DNA from: an uncultured Desulfobacteraceae bacterium
GTDB lineage: Bacteria > Desulfobacterota > Desulfobacteria > Desulfobacterales > Desulfatirhabdiaceae
Direction of reading: 5' to 3'
DNA: 34,144 nt
Assembly (NCBI GenBank): GCA_903909505.1
Contig: CAIVVZ010000124.1
Location: forward strand, 1-34,144
Both the position numbers and the translations under genes were made by a program. This document shows positions 25,678-34,144 of this stretch, piece after piece. The notes under the pieces were generated by a model. It ran no database searches. It worked only from the letters and a program-made list of their open reading frames with translations, and had not been told where the DNA came from. Position 1 is the stretch's first letter, and each line of letters starts with the position of its first letter.

Positions 25678-28554
25678 TTATGCGCCGGGACGGCTTCGCG
25701 TCAGCGCGCTGTAAATCCGAAGCAGCTTGGCCGGAAGCTCCCGGACATCCGATATCACGTTGTGATGGACACTTCCATACAGAGCATCGAGCCTGGCATC
25801 GCTTTGCATGTTCACGGTGATGGCATGGGTATGAATGCGGTGGGAAATGGCTTCGCCAATGGCTTTTCGGGTATCGGAAATGGCATATCCCTGCTTGTAG
25901 TCCACATCATTGGGAAACCCGTCTCCCAGAACAACCATTAGTTTTACATTGGCCGGAATTATATCAAACTGGGCGGTCGCATGACGAATGGCGGCGCCCA
26001 TTCGCGTGCCGCGCTGGGGCGAAAGAGCGCTGATTCTCCCGCGGACGGTATCGTTCAGGGGCTCCTCGAATCCCTTGATATGCGTATAATCCACGGAAAG
26101 GCGCCCGTTTCCGGAAAAACCGGCAATAGCAAAGGTATCTCCCACAATGCCGAGGGCTTCGCAGAACAGCACCATGGCCTCTTTTTCAACATCCAGTACC
26201 GTGGTGCCGGCATTGGAAGAACTATTGGCGAGGGCGTTGCCCGTTGACCGGGAAAGATCGACCAGCAACAAGACCGCCACATTCCGCTCCTGCTTGATCC
26301 GTTTGATGTAAAGCCTGTCTGACGGAATCAGGCCTGCCTTTTTATCCAGAACAAAATCCAGAATGGCCCGGTAATCCAGCTCATCGCCTTCGGTCCAGTT
26401 TCGCAGCAGCTTTAGTCCCTGAGGCTTCATCAGCTCGAAGGCATAGCGGATCTGGCTGACAAGTTCCCGGTATCGCGCCAGCGTCTGGTCATAAAAACCG
26501 GTGCTTGCGCCTTCCACAATTCGATCCACCACGCGAACGTGATTGTGCAGATAGTCGCTGTGATGACTGTCCCACTCCCGGTACCAGGTTGCAGGGAGTG
26601 TATCGTGAATGGTGGTTGTATCCGGCAAACCGGGAATATCAGACAGATCCAGAAGATCCGACAGATCCATGGAAACAGCGGCAGCGTGAACGGCGGTTTT
26701 GGATGGATCCGTGCCTTGAGATGCCCGAACCAGATTGAGAATATCGTCCTTGACGATTTTTCCCCCATGATGCGTCAGAAGCTTTTTGATTCTGGATTTA
26801 TAAACCTTGATCCCTTTTTCAGCCAGTTTGCGCTTCAGAAGAGCTGCTTTTGTCTCAGTGGGCCGATCCATCGCTAAATTCGGTCGCAGGCCTCTGCCAA
26901 AAGGAATTTTCAACCGGGAATCGTTTTTATGCCAAGCATCCTTCAGGCAGGATTCAATTCGGGGATATGATTTCCATACCAGGGCGGCGCAGTCCTCAAC
27001 CCTCGAGGTTTTTTCAATGATTCGGCAAAAATCCAGGGCAACGGCATCGATGACGGGGACAATTTTTAATTCTATCCCCGGTGAGGGTAGCCGCCATATT
27101 TCAGGATCACGAATGCCAAGAGCAATTCTCATATAGAGGGCTTCGAGGGGAAGTTCATGAAGGCTGTCCGGATAAATGCGCTTTGCCTCCCTGATCAAAA
27201 CAGGCAGCGACTGCCGGATAATTCCCGGATAACGCTGTTCGAGGATGATCCGTATCCTGCCATGCTCAAAGACAGTCATTAAATCAGCAGCCAGAGCGGG
27301 ATTTGAAAAGATCCGGCAAAACAGACTCATGTCTGAAGCTGTCAGGGCATCCCTGCCATTTTCTTGCTCCGGCTCACCGCCGTCATCAATCCTGAGTTGC
27401 CGTATCCGACCTTTGGCCTCTGATCGCTGATCCCCGATATCTTCTGAATCGTTGCAGGCTTCAAGCGCCATTTCCAGGTCAAATTCGTAGGTCCCGAATT
27501 CATGATAACAGGCTTCAAGCCGTGCCAGGCATTTATACAGGAAGAGGTTTTCCGACTTACTGTTAAAACGGCTGATTTCATCCGGCAAGACAATGCGGTT
27601 TCCGAGGGAACACACCAGCGGCTTCTCGAGAGTGAACAAGTCGGTTTCTGACAGCTCGGAAAGCGGGCAGACAGAAAGGGTTTCGCCGGTTCTGGCCTGA
27701 AGGTAACGGTTTAATCCATGCTGAATCTGAGAAAAAGATACGGCAACCTGAAGCTCATCCACCAGATCCCGTGCCTGTTGGGATTCAAGGGACAAGAACC
27801 GGATACCTGCCGCCTTGCCCTGATTGAATCGGGTCAGACCCGCGGATACAAACCGGGGCAGGGCCTGACCGTCTAAAAAAGATGCCCCCCGCTGCATGCC
27901 ATCCAGAAACCCATCCACGAGGCCCGGGTCTGCCCGGGCGATCCGCATCAGTTGCTCGATCTGAAAAAGCCGGCGGAAAGGAGAAAAAGATTGAACCGCC
28001 ATGGGAATGACGTGGCAGAGATGTTTGCACTGGTTATAGGAAAGGTCCGGGGAAAGGGCGCTGCCGAAAAGTTCCAGAAAGGCAAAGCCCGATTCGATAT
28101 CTTGGGATTCAAGGAGATAAGACAGGGTTTCAAACGGGCTTCCCAGCGTGTAGGTCCCGATTTTCAGCAGGGTATGGGTCGTATCGTTAAATCGTTCGAT
28201 TAATTTTTTATCCCCTGTCATGAGAACCGGAACCATGTGGATGGCCATAATCCTGCCGATTGCAGCGCTTTTTGCTCCGGCTTCCCTGATCTTGAAACGG
28301 AACATCTCTATATGATCCGGGGCCGTCCTTCCGGCAAGTTCGATAAGCCCTGTTGCAACCGCATGAGCAAAGGCGGTTTCCCGGGACAGTCCCCAGATCG
28401 TCTCCTCAACGATCATCCCAAGCTCTTTTTCAGTTACCTGGGGAAGGCGACCCGACAATTTTTCCTTTACCATGAATGCGGTTTCCGGGTCTGCCAGAAA
28501 CAGCATGGACATCAGTTCATCATGCACTGACATGGCTTTCCATGAATTTGTCAT
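25678..28554 (-). CDS. VWA-domain protein, CbbO/NorD-like
   Basis: A 958-residue protein. Its C-terminal part (about 750-950) is a von Willebrand A domain with the MIDAS motif DLSRS near residue 762 and later GTRMGAAIRHA and VLGDGFPND. The N-terminal half is helical and is followed by a middle region like CbbO/NorD. In known pairs, a MoxR-type ATPase (CbbQ/NorQ, here 30253-31113) works with such a VWA protein to activate an enzyme such as Rubisco or nitric oxide reductase; no such client is in the window. Residues about 370-400 (SEDIGDQRSEAKGR...) are a low-complexity insert with heptamer-like DNA. The start at 28554 lacks a good ribosome site; ATG 28533, with GGAAAG close upstream, is a real alternative. 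Confidence 0.85.
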   Translation of the reverse strand: MTNSWKAMSVHDELMSMLFLADPETAFMVKEKLSGRLPQVTEKELGMIVEETIWGLSRETAFAHAVATGLIELAGRTAPDHIEMFRFKIREAGAKSAAIGRIMAIHMVPVLMTGDKKLIERFNDTTHTLLKIGTYTLGSPFETLSYLLESQDIESGFAFLELFGSALSPDLSYNQCKHLCHVIPMAVQSFSPFRRLFQIEQLMRIARADPGLVDGFLDGMQRGASFLDGQALPRFVSAGLTRFNQGKAAGIRFLSLESQQARDLVDELQVAVSFSQIQHGLNRYLQARTGETLSVCPLSELSETDLFTLEKPLVCSLGNRIVLPDEISRFNSKSENLFLYKCLARLEACYHEFGTYEFDLEMALEACNDSEDIGDQRSEAKGRIRQLRIDDGGEPEQENGRDALTASDMSLFCRIFSNPALAADLMTVFEHGRIRIILEQRYPGIIRQSLPVLIREAKRIYPDSLHELPLEALYMRIALGIRDPEIWRLPSPGIELKIVPVIDAVALDFCRIIEKTSRVEDCAALVWKSYPRIESCLKDAWHKNDSRLKIPFGRGLRPNLAMDRPTETKAALLKRKLAEKGIKVYKSRIKKLLTHHGGKIVKDDILNLVRASQGTDPSKTAVHAAAVSMDLSDLLDLSDIPGLPDTTTIHDTLPATWYREWDSHHSDYLHNHVRVVDRIVEGASTGFYDQTLARYRELVSQIRYAFELMKPQGLKLLRNWTEGDELDYRAILDFVLDKKAGLIPSDRLYIKRIKQERNVAVLLLVDLSRSTGNALANSSSNAGTTVLDVEKEAMVLFCEALGIVGDTFAIAGFSGNGRLSVDYTHIKGFEEPLNDTVRGRISALSPQRGTRMGAAIRHATAQFDIIPANVKLMVVLGDGFPNDVDYKQGYAISDTRKAIGEAISHRIHTHAITVNMQSDARLDALYGSVHHNVISDVRELPAKLLRIYSALTRSRPGA
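27418..27438. repeat. Short heptanucleotide-like tract inside the VWA gene
   Basis: CTCTGAT, CGCTGAT, CCCCGAT are three consecutive 7-base units, and the text before and after has the same flavour. It lies in frame in a low-complexity insert (about residues 370-400). The unit resembles the ATCTGTT/CTCTGTT units in hrpA. Confidence 0.4.
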
Positions 28555-28560
28555 TAAACT

Positions 28561-29415
28561 TCATACCCGTGCCTTCATCAAATGTGTAAAGCCACCGACC
28601 TTGAGATCATCCACCCGATGATTGAAAAATCGCATATTCAGTTCGTCGGGTCCGATGTCTTCAGTACATGAGAATCCCATTGTCCGGAGTTCAGTGACGA
28701 AAGTATGCGGGTCGAAATAAGTTTGCCACGGTTCTCCGACATCCGCCACCCGCTGGGCCAGCGCCTGGAAAACCGATTGGCGGGCAGGACTCGGTGATGA
28801 TGGCGATATAGCGTAATCGAGCACGATCTCGCTGCCATCGGGTGTTGCCGTTGCGACATGTTTTAAAGTCGCTATTACCGCATCCCTGGTCAGATACATT
28901 GTTACACCAAGCCAGGAAAAGAATGAGCGCTCTTCTATCCTGAATCCGGTTTTCCGTAACTGCCCGGCCAATGTTTGCCTCTCAAAATCGATCGGTACAA
29001 ATGTCAGTGATTTCGGTATCGGTATGCCGGCCTCACCCAGTTTTTTACGCTTCCAATTTTGCGTGGCGGGATGGTCCACCTCGAATATTCGCAGCATAGA
29101 AAGCGGATACGGATTTCTATAGGCAAAAGTATCCAGCCCGGCGCCAAGAATAATATACTGGCCGACACCGCGTTTGATCTCTTCGGACAGTTCATCCTCG
29201 GCATAACGGCTGCGTGCTGCCAGAAATGCCCGCAGATAACGTGATACTGCTGTCTGAAATTTTACGGGTGTCGCACGAATTTTGGATGCAGTCTGGCTAC
29301 CGATTATTTTTAAAGCAATGGGATCGTCAAGTACCTTTGGATCATCAAGAAGCTGATGTGCCGCCCGCGACATGGCGACGCGAATTGCTGTCAAGCTGGG
29401 GCCCTCGTTTTCCAA
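28561..29415 (-). CDS. Class I SAM-dependent methyltransferase, PPM/LCMT family
   Basis: The 284-residue protein has the layout of the leucine carboxyl methyltransferase-like (TIGR00027) family: TAIRVAMSRAAHQLLDDP at the start, then ARSRYAEDEL, the SAM-binding YIILGAGLDTFAYR, FEVDHPATQNWKR, and SFFSWLGVTMYLTRD. Bacterial members are often O-methyltransferases of unknown substrate. The start is a TTG at 29415 with GGAGG just upstream; the longer reading from TTG 29427 would include that site in the gene. It lies between the VWA and CbbQ-like genes, 6 bases before the VWA start, so it is probably cotranscribed with them. Confidence 0.85.
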   Translation of the reverse strand: MENEGPSLTAIRVAMSRAAHQLLDDPKVLDDPIALKIIGSQTASKIRATPVKFQTAVSRYLRAFLAARSRYAEDELSEEIKRGVGQYIILGAGLDTFAYRNPYPLSMLRIFEVDHPATQNWKRKKLGEAGIPIPKSLTFVPIDFERQTLAGQLRKTGFRIEERSFFSWLGVTMYLTRDAVIATLKHVATATPDGSEIVLDYAISPSSPSPARQSVFQALAQRVADVGEPWQTYFDPHTFVTELRTMGFSCTEDIGPDELNMRFFNHRVDDLKVGGFTHLMKARV

Positions 29416-29490
29416 ATTATCCTCCAAATGACTGACAGGCCTAACAAGTTTGGATTGATCCGCATAAGACGCGGTATTTCAGATTGTTAT

Positions 29491-30117
29491 TTACTGTTCC
29501 GTCGTCGCAAGCCTGAGCGCAAGGCACACAAAAACAATACCGGCCACCCGGTTCATGATATTTTGAACTCGGGGGGATCGATTCAGCCACCGGCCAAGTG
29601 TTCCGGCAAGGAGAGCAATACTTCCGAAAACCAATATTGTTGCAATGATGAACACGCCGCCAAGAAGCAGGAGCTGCATGGATATGGGATCCCGCGACGG
29701 GTCGGCGAATTGTGGTAGAAATGCCAGAAAGAAGATGGAAACCTTGGGATTGGTGATGTTCATGATGATACCGCGACGATACAGTTTCCAGAGATTGGCT
29801 TCCGGGCTTCGCTCAGCCTGAAATGTTGCCGCGGAGGCGCGAAACGCCTGCCAGGCCAGATACAACAGATAACCCGCGCCAATGAATTTGAGGGCGGAGA
29901 ATGCAAGTGCCGAGGTTTGAAAAATGACGGCCACACCCAAAGCCACGGCAGTGCTGTGAACGATCAGTCCCGTACACAACCCGAGCATGACAGCCAATCC
30001 GGCGCTCTTTCCCCGTAACGCGGATTGTGTCAGCACGAATATGTTGTCTGGACCCGGCGCAATGGCAAGTAATACAGATGCGGCGAAGAATGGCAGCAGG
30101 GTTTCAATGGGGATCAT
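29491..30117 (-). CDS. LysE/RhtB-family amino acid exporter
   Basis: The 208-residue membrane protein has about six transmembrane segments, opening with the family pattern LLAIAPGPDNIFVLTQSALRG (the conserved 'PGP' motif) and later NITNPKVSIFFLAFLPQF. Relatives export amino acids such as threonine, homoserine lactone or lysine. The start at 30117 is chosen because GGAAAGAG lies 7 bases upstream; longer readings to 30186 add non-membrane residues. It is 75 bases before the methyltransferase and on the same strand. Confidence 0.93.
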   Translation of the reverse strand: MIPIETLLPFFAASVLLAIAPGPDNIFVLTQSALRGKSAGLAVMLGLCTGLIVHSTAVALGVAVIFQTSALAFSALKFIGAGYLLYLAWQAFRASAATFQAERSPEANLWKLYRRGIIMNITNPKVSIFFLAFLPQFADPSRDPISMQLLLLGGVFIIATILVFGSIALLAGTLGRWLNRSPRVQNIMNRVAGIVFVCLALRLATTEQ

Positions 30118-30252
30118 ATCGCGTCTCTTTCCATAATGGTATAAAGTGATGGCGGCAATAGGGATCGCTCCTGATCTGGGAGCCATGCGCCTTTCCGATG
30201 GTCATAACAGTTAGCGGAGTTGCGGACAGTGGAAACCGTGGATATCCGTTCA

Positions 30253-31113
30253 TCAAGGGCCGTCATCTCTTTCCCCGAACATATCGTTCATCAAATCCAT
30301 CAGGGTTTCCTGCAGCCGCTGGTCATCGGACAAGGGAAGGCAGATGGCGGCGCGACAGGACTCGATGATGGATATTCCCCGTTGAATGAGACACGCCGCG
30401 TAAATCAGGAGTCGGGTACTGGCGCCCTCGGTCAGCCCGTGCTCGCGGATGTTTCGAATTTTACCGGCCAGCAGCACCAGTTTCAGGGCGGTGTCCGAAT
30501 CCAAACCGCTCTCCCGGGATACGATGGCCGCTTCGTTATCGGGATTCGGATAATGGAATTCCAGGGCGACAAAACGCTGCCGGGTGCTTTGCTTCAGATC
30601 TTTCAGCACGGACTGGTATCCTGGATTGTAAGAGACCACCATCAGAAAATCGGAATGGGCCTGAATGCTTTCCCCTTTTTTATCGATATGAAGGGTTCTG
30701 CGGCTGTCGGTCAAGGGGTGAATCACCACGGTGGTGTCTTTTCTGGCCTCGACGATTTCATCCAGATAGCAGATGGCGCCCGTGCGGACGGCGCGGGTGA
30801 GGGGGCCATCCATCCAGACGGTTGCATCGTTTAATAGCAGATACCGGCCGATCAGATCCGACGCAAAAAGATCTTCGTGGCAGGCTACGGTAATCAAGGG
30901 TCTGCCCAGCCGGTGTGCCATGTATTCCACGAAACGGGTTTTACCGCATCCGGTCGGCCCTTTTAGAATGACCGGAAGCCTGGCGTAATATGCGGCTTCA
31001 AATAAGGGAATTTCATTTTCTGACGGCAGATAGTAAGGTGCTTTGGTATCTTTTTCCCCTTTTTGGGGGGCATCCTCACCAGGACAGTTGTCGGCCGGTA
31101 ACTGAAATGTCAT
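30253..31113 (-). CDS. MoxR-family AAA ATPase, CbbQ/NorQ-like
   Basis: This 286-residue ATPase has Walker A GPTGCGKT (52-59), Walker B CYLDEI (115-120), the [21 protein letters not shown] segment and SYNPGYQSV, typical of the CbbQ/NorQ group. Such ATPases form hexamers and with a VWA partner remodel a target enzyme. It is on the same strand as the CbbO/NorD-like gene (25678-28554) but separated from it by the exporter and methyltransferase genes. A GGAG lies at a long spacing of about 11 bases before the ATG. The client enzyme is not in the window. Confidence 0.92.
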   Translation of the reverse strand: MTFQLPADNCPGEDAPQKGEKDTKAPYYLPSENEIPLFEAAYYARLPVILKGPTGCGKTRFVEYMAHRLGRPLITVACHEDLFASDLIGRYLLLNDATVWMDGPLTRAVRTGAICYLDEIVEARKDTTVVIHPLTDSRRTLHIDKKGESIQAHSDFLMVVSYNPGYQSVLKDLKQSTRQRFVALEFHYPNPDNEAAIVSRESGLDSDTALKLVLLAGKIRNIREHGLTEGASTRLLIYAACLIQRGISIIESCRAAICLPLSDDQRLQETLMDLMNDMFGERDDGP

Positions 31114-31273
31114 AAAGGGAAATGCTCCGGAAAATAGTTTTCGTCTTGCATGAAAGAATAAAATATTATATTATTTCAAAAATTTATATTGATAACAGGA
31201 AACAAATGAGGTGTCACGGATTTTGCTCTAAGTTAAGGACACTGTCACATAACCCATAAGGATTATATACGGA

Positions 31274-32446
31274 ATGTCTGAATCGAACAATCATAATATG
31301 GTTCACCGGCTTTGCCTGGATGACAAGGAAATTGTGCTGATCGGTACGGCCCATGTATCACAGGAAAGCTCGGATCTGGTTGCTGCGGTGATTGAAGCGG
31401 AAAGGCCGGATACGGTCTGTGTCGAATTGTGTGCTTCCCGCTACCAGTCCATTCGCTTGAAAGACCAGTGGCAGAACATGGATATCGTGAAGGTCATCAA
31501 AGAAAAGAAAACATTTCTGTTGCTGTCGAATCTGATTCTGGCGGCGTTCCAAAAGCGGATTGCGGCAAAGCTCGATATCGTTCCGGGCGCGGAAATGATT
31601 CGCGCCATTGAAGCCGCGGATGCATCGGGTGCAGCCATTCACCTTGCCGACCGGGAAATTCGCGTGACCCTGTCACGGGCCTGGAAGGCCATGACGTTCT
31701 GGGAAAAAAACAAGTTGTTGTATCATTTGCTGCTGTCTTTTACCGAAGCAGAGGAAATCAGTCAGGAAGATATCGAAAAAATGAAAGAGCAGGATGTTCT
31801 AGAAGCTCTGATGGCGGATGTGGGAAAAACCCTTCCCATGTTAAAACGCATTCTGATCGAAGAACGAGACCAGTATCTGGCGGAAAAAATCCGCACGGCG
31901 CCGGGGACAAAAATCGTGGCAGTGGTGGGGGCAGGGCATGTTCCCGGAATCAAAGCCAACTGGAATAAACTCATTGATATTTCCGCTCTGGAGACGCTTC
32001 CGCCGGATGGCAGGCTGGCAGCGGTCCTGGGATGGGGAATTCCGCTGGCGATTGTCCTGATGATGGCCAGCGGGTTTTTCATCGGCGGCGCGCATGTGGG
32101 AACCAACATGATCACCGGATGGATACTGACAACCGGCATTCTGGCAGGCATTGGTGCTGCCGCTGCCCTGGCTCATCCCCTGACGATTCTCTCCTCAATG
32201 CTTGCAGCTCCCATAACCACGCTTCATCCGCTGATTGCCGCGGGCTGGGTTTCGGGTCTGGTTGAGGCGTTTTCGCGAAAGCCCAAAGTACGGGACATCG
32301 AAGCCCTGCCGCAGGATATCCTGTCTGTAAAAGGGTTCTGGCGGAACAAGGTGACACGGATCCTTCTGGTGGTGGTGTTTACCAACATCGGTGCCTCAAT
32401 CGGAACATTTGTGGCTGTTCCGCTAATGCTGCGAATGATTCACTGA
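31274..32446 (+). CDS. TraB-family membrane protein
   Basis: The 390-residue protein has an N-terminal TraB/PrgY-type domain (about 1-230) with IGTAHVSQESSDLV, PDTVCVELCASRY, and VAVVGAGHVPGIK, followed by four or so transmembrane segments (about 240-265, 275-300, 305-330, 360-388). PrgY is the characterised relative, linked to pheromone inhibition in Enterococcus; the family fold resembles TIKI/EreA-type hydrolases. AAGGA lies about 11 bases before the ATG. Upstream is a weak TGTCACG-N4-TTGC match to a sigma-54 promoter that I do not trust. Confidence 0.9.
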   Translation: MSESNNHNMVHRLCLDDKEIVLIGTAHVSQESSDLVAAVIEAERPDTVCVELCASRYQSIRLKDQWQNMDIVKVIKEKKTFLLLSNLILAAFQKRIAAKLDIVPGAEMIRAIEAADASGAAIHLADREIRVTLSRAWKAMTFWEKNKLLYHLLLSFTEAEEISQEDIEKMKEQDVLEALMADVGKTLPMLKRILIEERDQYLAEKIRTAPGTKIVAVVGAGHVPGIKANWNKLIDISALETLPPDGRLAAVLGWGIPLAIVLMMASGFFIGGAHVGTNMITGWILTTGILAGIGAAAALAHPLTILSSMLAAPITTLHPLIAAGWVSGLVEAFSRKPKVRDIEALPQDILSVKGFWRNKVTRILLVVVFTNIGASIGTFVAVPLMLRMIH

Positions 32447-32543
32447 CCGATAATGGGTATATGATGAATGTAATTTAAGTTCTGTTGTTGGAATCATTTG
32501 CTTGGTAAAATCAGAAAAAAATGTTTGAATTCAAACCTGAAAT

Positions 32544-32890
32544 ATGATCAAATCGGCCATGATAGGTGTATCTTGTAAAACGTTGTCATTCTTGTCAGAC
32601 GGTTTTCGGGTATCGGGGACCCTTCATTTACCTGGAATTCATCAACCACCGGTTGTTGTCGGTTCGCACGGCCTGTTAAGCAGTGGCAGTTCACCCAAAC
32701 AAATTGAAATGGCCAGGCAATGCAGTGCAAACGGCATGGCTTTTTTTCGGTTCGATCATCGCGGATGCGGTCAAAGTGAGGGCAGCATGGCTGATGCCGC
32801 TGATTTTAATGGCCGCTGTCGGGATTTGCAGTGTGCGATTGATTTTTTGCGAAACAATTATGATGAATTCGTAAAAAGTCAAAATCAGAA
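32544..32890 (+). pseudogene. Alpha/beta-hydrolase, truncated next to an insertion sequence
   Basis: The frame from 32544 encodes the first 100 or so residues of an alpha/beta hydrolase: PPVVVGSHGLLSSGSSPK (strand and HG motif), FFRFDHRGCGQSEG (second strand and turn) and RDLQCAIDFLRNN. The nucleophile elbow (G-x-S-x-G), acid and His are missing. The frame ends about 10 residues after the recognisable part, where sequence belonging to the transposase unit begins, so the gene was probably cut by that insertion. The 3' part may lie right of the window. Confidence 0.78.
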
Positions 32891-32897
32891 ATGAACC

Positions 32898-34144
32898 TTA
32901 TTTAGTAGTCACGGATAGTTCATAACGAAAATTTGGCTCAAAGTAGCAAAATAGTTCTTTCACAATTTTAGAGATACGGTTTGGAGAGAAATAAGTATGC
33001 CATTTGCCTCTATCTGCCCTACTTTGGGCAGCTCTTGCCGCTGCTGCCCGAAATATATTCACGGCTGTGGCCTTCATGGTCGCACAGTACCGCACAGCCT
33101 TTAAACCTCTTACCCTCAGTCGTTTAACCCCTGTGCGCCTGTCGTATTGTGACATGGTGGCTTCAACCCCGGAGCGGTACCGATATTTGTCCTTAAACTC
33201 CGGGGTTTGCTCATATGCCCTTCGTTTTGAAATACGAAGGTCTTTATCGGTGTAGTGGATGTAATGAAACTTTTTCCCCTGCTTGGCAGGACAGTTGTCT
33301 TTCATCGGGCAATGCTGACAGTTCAGGCTGTTGAACGCAGCGCCATAGCGATTCTTCCGTTTTTTGGTGTTCTCAGGGATATGTCCTTGGGGGCAAGATG
33401 CAATGTGGCCATTTTTTGCCAGATTGAAAGCCTGAAGGGCACCATCCTTGGTGCCGCCCATCACGGGAGATATAATTTCAACCGCCAAGGCTTCGGCTTT
33501 TTCGGTGTTGTCATCACTGCCGTAGAGGCTGTCAGCCAGCACCACTTTCGGCATCATGTCTTGCTCTTTTACAGACTCAATGGCTGGTATTAAGGCGTGA
33601 GCATCACTGTTGTGGGAAGGCTCCACCTCAACATGGGTGATCAGATTTAAAACGGGTTTTTCTCTATCTTCCGAATACGTCTCCATGATCTGGGCCTGAA
33701 ACCCCTGACCCTTGTGGCCGCTGTAAGTTGCATCCGGATCAGATGGGTTTTGTAGGGAGTCAGAGGAAATGTCTTTAGAGGCCTTTGGAGAAGCCGTGTT
33801 TTCCGTCACATTGCACTGCTCTTTCAAAACTCTGGCAAGCAGTTTATAGGAGTTCATTTTGCAGACTTCGGTGGTGTCTTCAAATTGAACCACCAGCCGG
33901 TAAAGATCATTGCTGAGCGTATCAAGCGTCTTTTGGGACTCCGAGGGTTTAACCCTTGAGAAACATCCAATGGCTTTTTCCAAAAGGAATCGATTTAGAA
34001 TCTCTTCATCCACTGATGCGAATTTTTGCGGATTATTTCTTTTCAGATTTAACAATAACCGGTGTATGGTCTCAGAGAAAATGCGGATACGCCCCAGTTT
34101 CTGCATATTGGATTTAATGTGGACAGAATCCAGGCGCTGTTTTG
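32898..34144 (-). CDS. IS1182-type transposase (partial, N-terminus off the right edge)
   Basis: The frame runs from 32898 to the window edge without a start or stop upstream; the visible part is 415 codons. It opens in QRLDSVHIKSNMQKLGR, an IS1182-family block, then has DATYSGHKGQGFQ, a strand with VLADSLYGSDDN and the late YRYRSGVEATMSQYDRR with the catalytic Glu: the DDE arrangement. A Cys-rich CQHCPMKDNC segment lies between. The ATG at 34106 is internal. Because reading continues past the edge, this gene may well be intact. The left end of the element lies near 32870-32897, but its terminal repeats cannot be fixed without the right end. Confidence 0.88.
   Translation of the reverse strand, partial: KQRLDSVHIKSNMQKLGRIRIFSETIHRLLLNLKRNNPQKFASVDEEILNRFLLEKAIGCFSRVKPSESQKTLDTLSNDLYRLVVQFEDTTEVCKMNSYKLLARVLKEQCNVTENTASPKASKDISSDSLQNPSDPDATYSGHKGQGFQAQIMETYSEDREKPVLNLITHVEVEPSHNSDAHALIPAIESVKEQDMMPKVVLADSLYGSDDNTEKAEALAVEIISPVMGGTKDGALQAFNLAKNGHIASCPQGHIPENTKKRKNRYGAAFNSLNCQHCPMKDNCPAKQGKKFHYIHYTDKDLRISKRRAYEQTPEFKDKYRYRSGVEATMSQYDRRTGVKRLRVRGLKAVRYCATMKATAVNIFRAAAARAAQSRADRGKWHTYFSPNRISKIVKELFCYFEPNFRYELSVTTK

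Noticed and set aside
31050..31075. CCCCTTTTTGGGGGG hairpin-like text
   Set aside because: It lies within the 5' coding part of the CbbQ-like gene and is low-complexity sequence rather than a site.
31213..31227. TGTCACG-N4-TTGC resembling a sigma-54 promoter before the TraB-family gene
   Set aside because: The invariant GG of the -24 element is GT, and no TCCAAT palindrome lies upstream.
1..34144. CRISPR arrays, tRNA or rRNA genes, prophage modules
   Set aside because: No regular repeat-spacer pattern, no cloverleaf and no phage gene was seen on either strand by eye.

Overview
The window looks like a chromosomal segment of a Desulfobacterota (Desulfobacteraceae-like) bacterium. The reasons are the density of chemoreceptors and PAS/GAF hybrid kinases, a stand-alone bacteriohemerythrin, the five-repeat S1 protein, the orphan CbbQ/CbbO pair and the style of the repeats. 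This is inference from gene content; no rRNA or tRNA gene was seen.

Left third (1-10800) is a sensory region. Two minus-strand operons each start at a near-consensus sigma-54 promoter. Operon A (promoter 2899-2915) runs cheW, chemoreceptor MCP1, then a family-3 periplasmic solute-binding protein cut by the left edge. Operon B (promoter 7023-7039) runs a small receiver-like protein, a bacteriohemerythrin, an exported single-Cache protein and chemoreceptor MCP2. Upstream of both promoters lie two copies of a TCCAAT-N3-ATTGGA palindrome, centred about 130 and 172 bp before the predicted transcription start, with 42-43 bp between centres. Next to operon B are a membrane hybrid histidine kinase (7437-9296, plus) and, convergent to it, an NtrC-type sigma-54 activator (9319-10794, minus), the natural candidate for binding these sites. 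Between the operons are a decayed cheW 3' end and a chemoreceptor tail; the tail is part of a 46-bp perfect repeat of the MCP1 3' end.

Middle (10885-20239) is a run of minus-strand genes: HrpA RNA helicase, an RhlB-like DEAD-box helicase, a five-repeat S1 RNA-binding protein, and a secreted zinc-protease-like protein with an IPT/TIG domain. The RNA helicases and S1 protein suggest RNA metabolism.

Right third (20270-34144) holds a B12-binding-type radical SAM protein and an AHL-lactonase-like MBL protein (minus, probably one unit), a GAF-PAS hybrid histidine kinase (plus), a CbbO/NorD-like VWA protein and a CbbQ/NorQ-like ATPase (minus) separated by a PPM/LCMT-type methyltransferase and a LysE/RhtB exporter, a TraB-family membrane protein (plus), and an alpha/beta-hydrolase truncated beside an IS1182-type transposase that runs off the right edge.

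Repeats include a MITE-like inverted repeat (1951-2103), three tracts with 7-base periodicity (2143-2184, in hrpA at 13464-13498, in the VWA gene at 27418-27438), a double-hairpin REP-like element (20310-20360), and a 12-bp operator-like palindrome (23229-23263). No CRISPR array was found. All family assignments are from reading the protein sequences; no database search was run.
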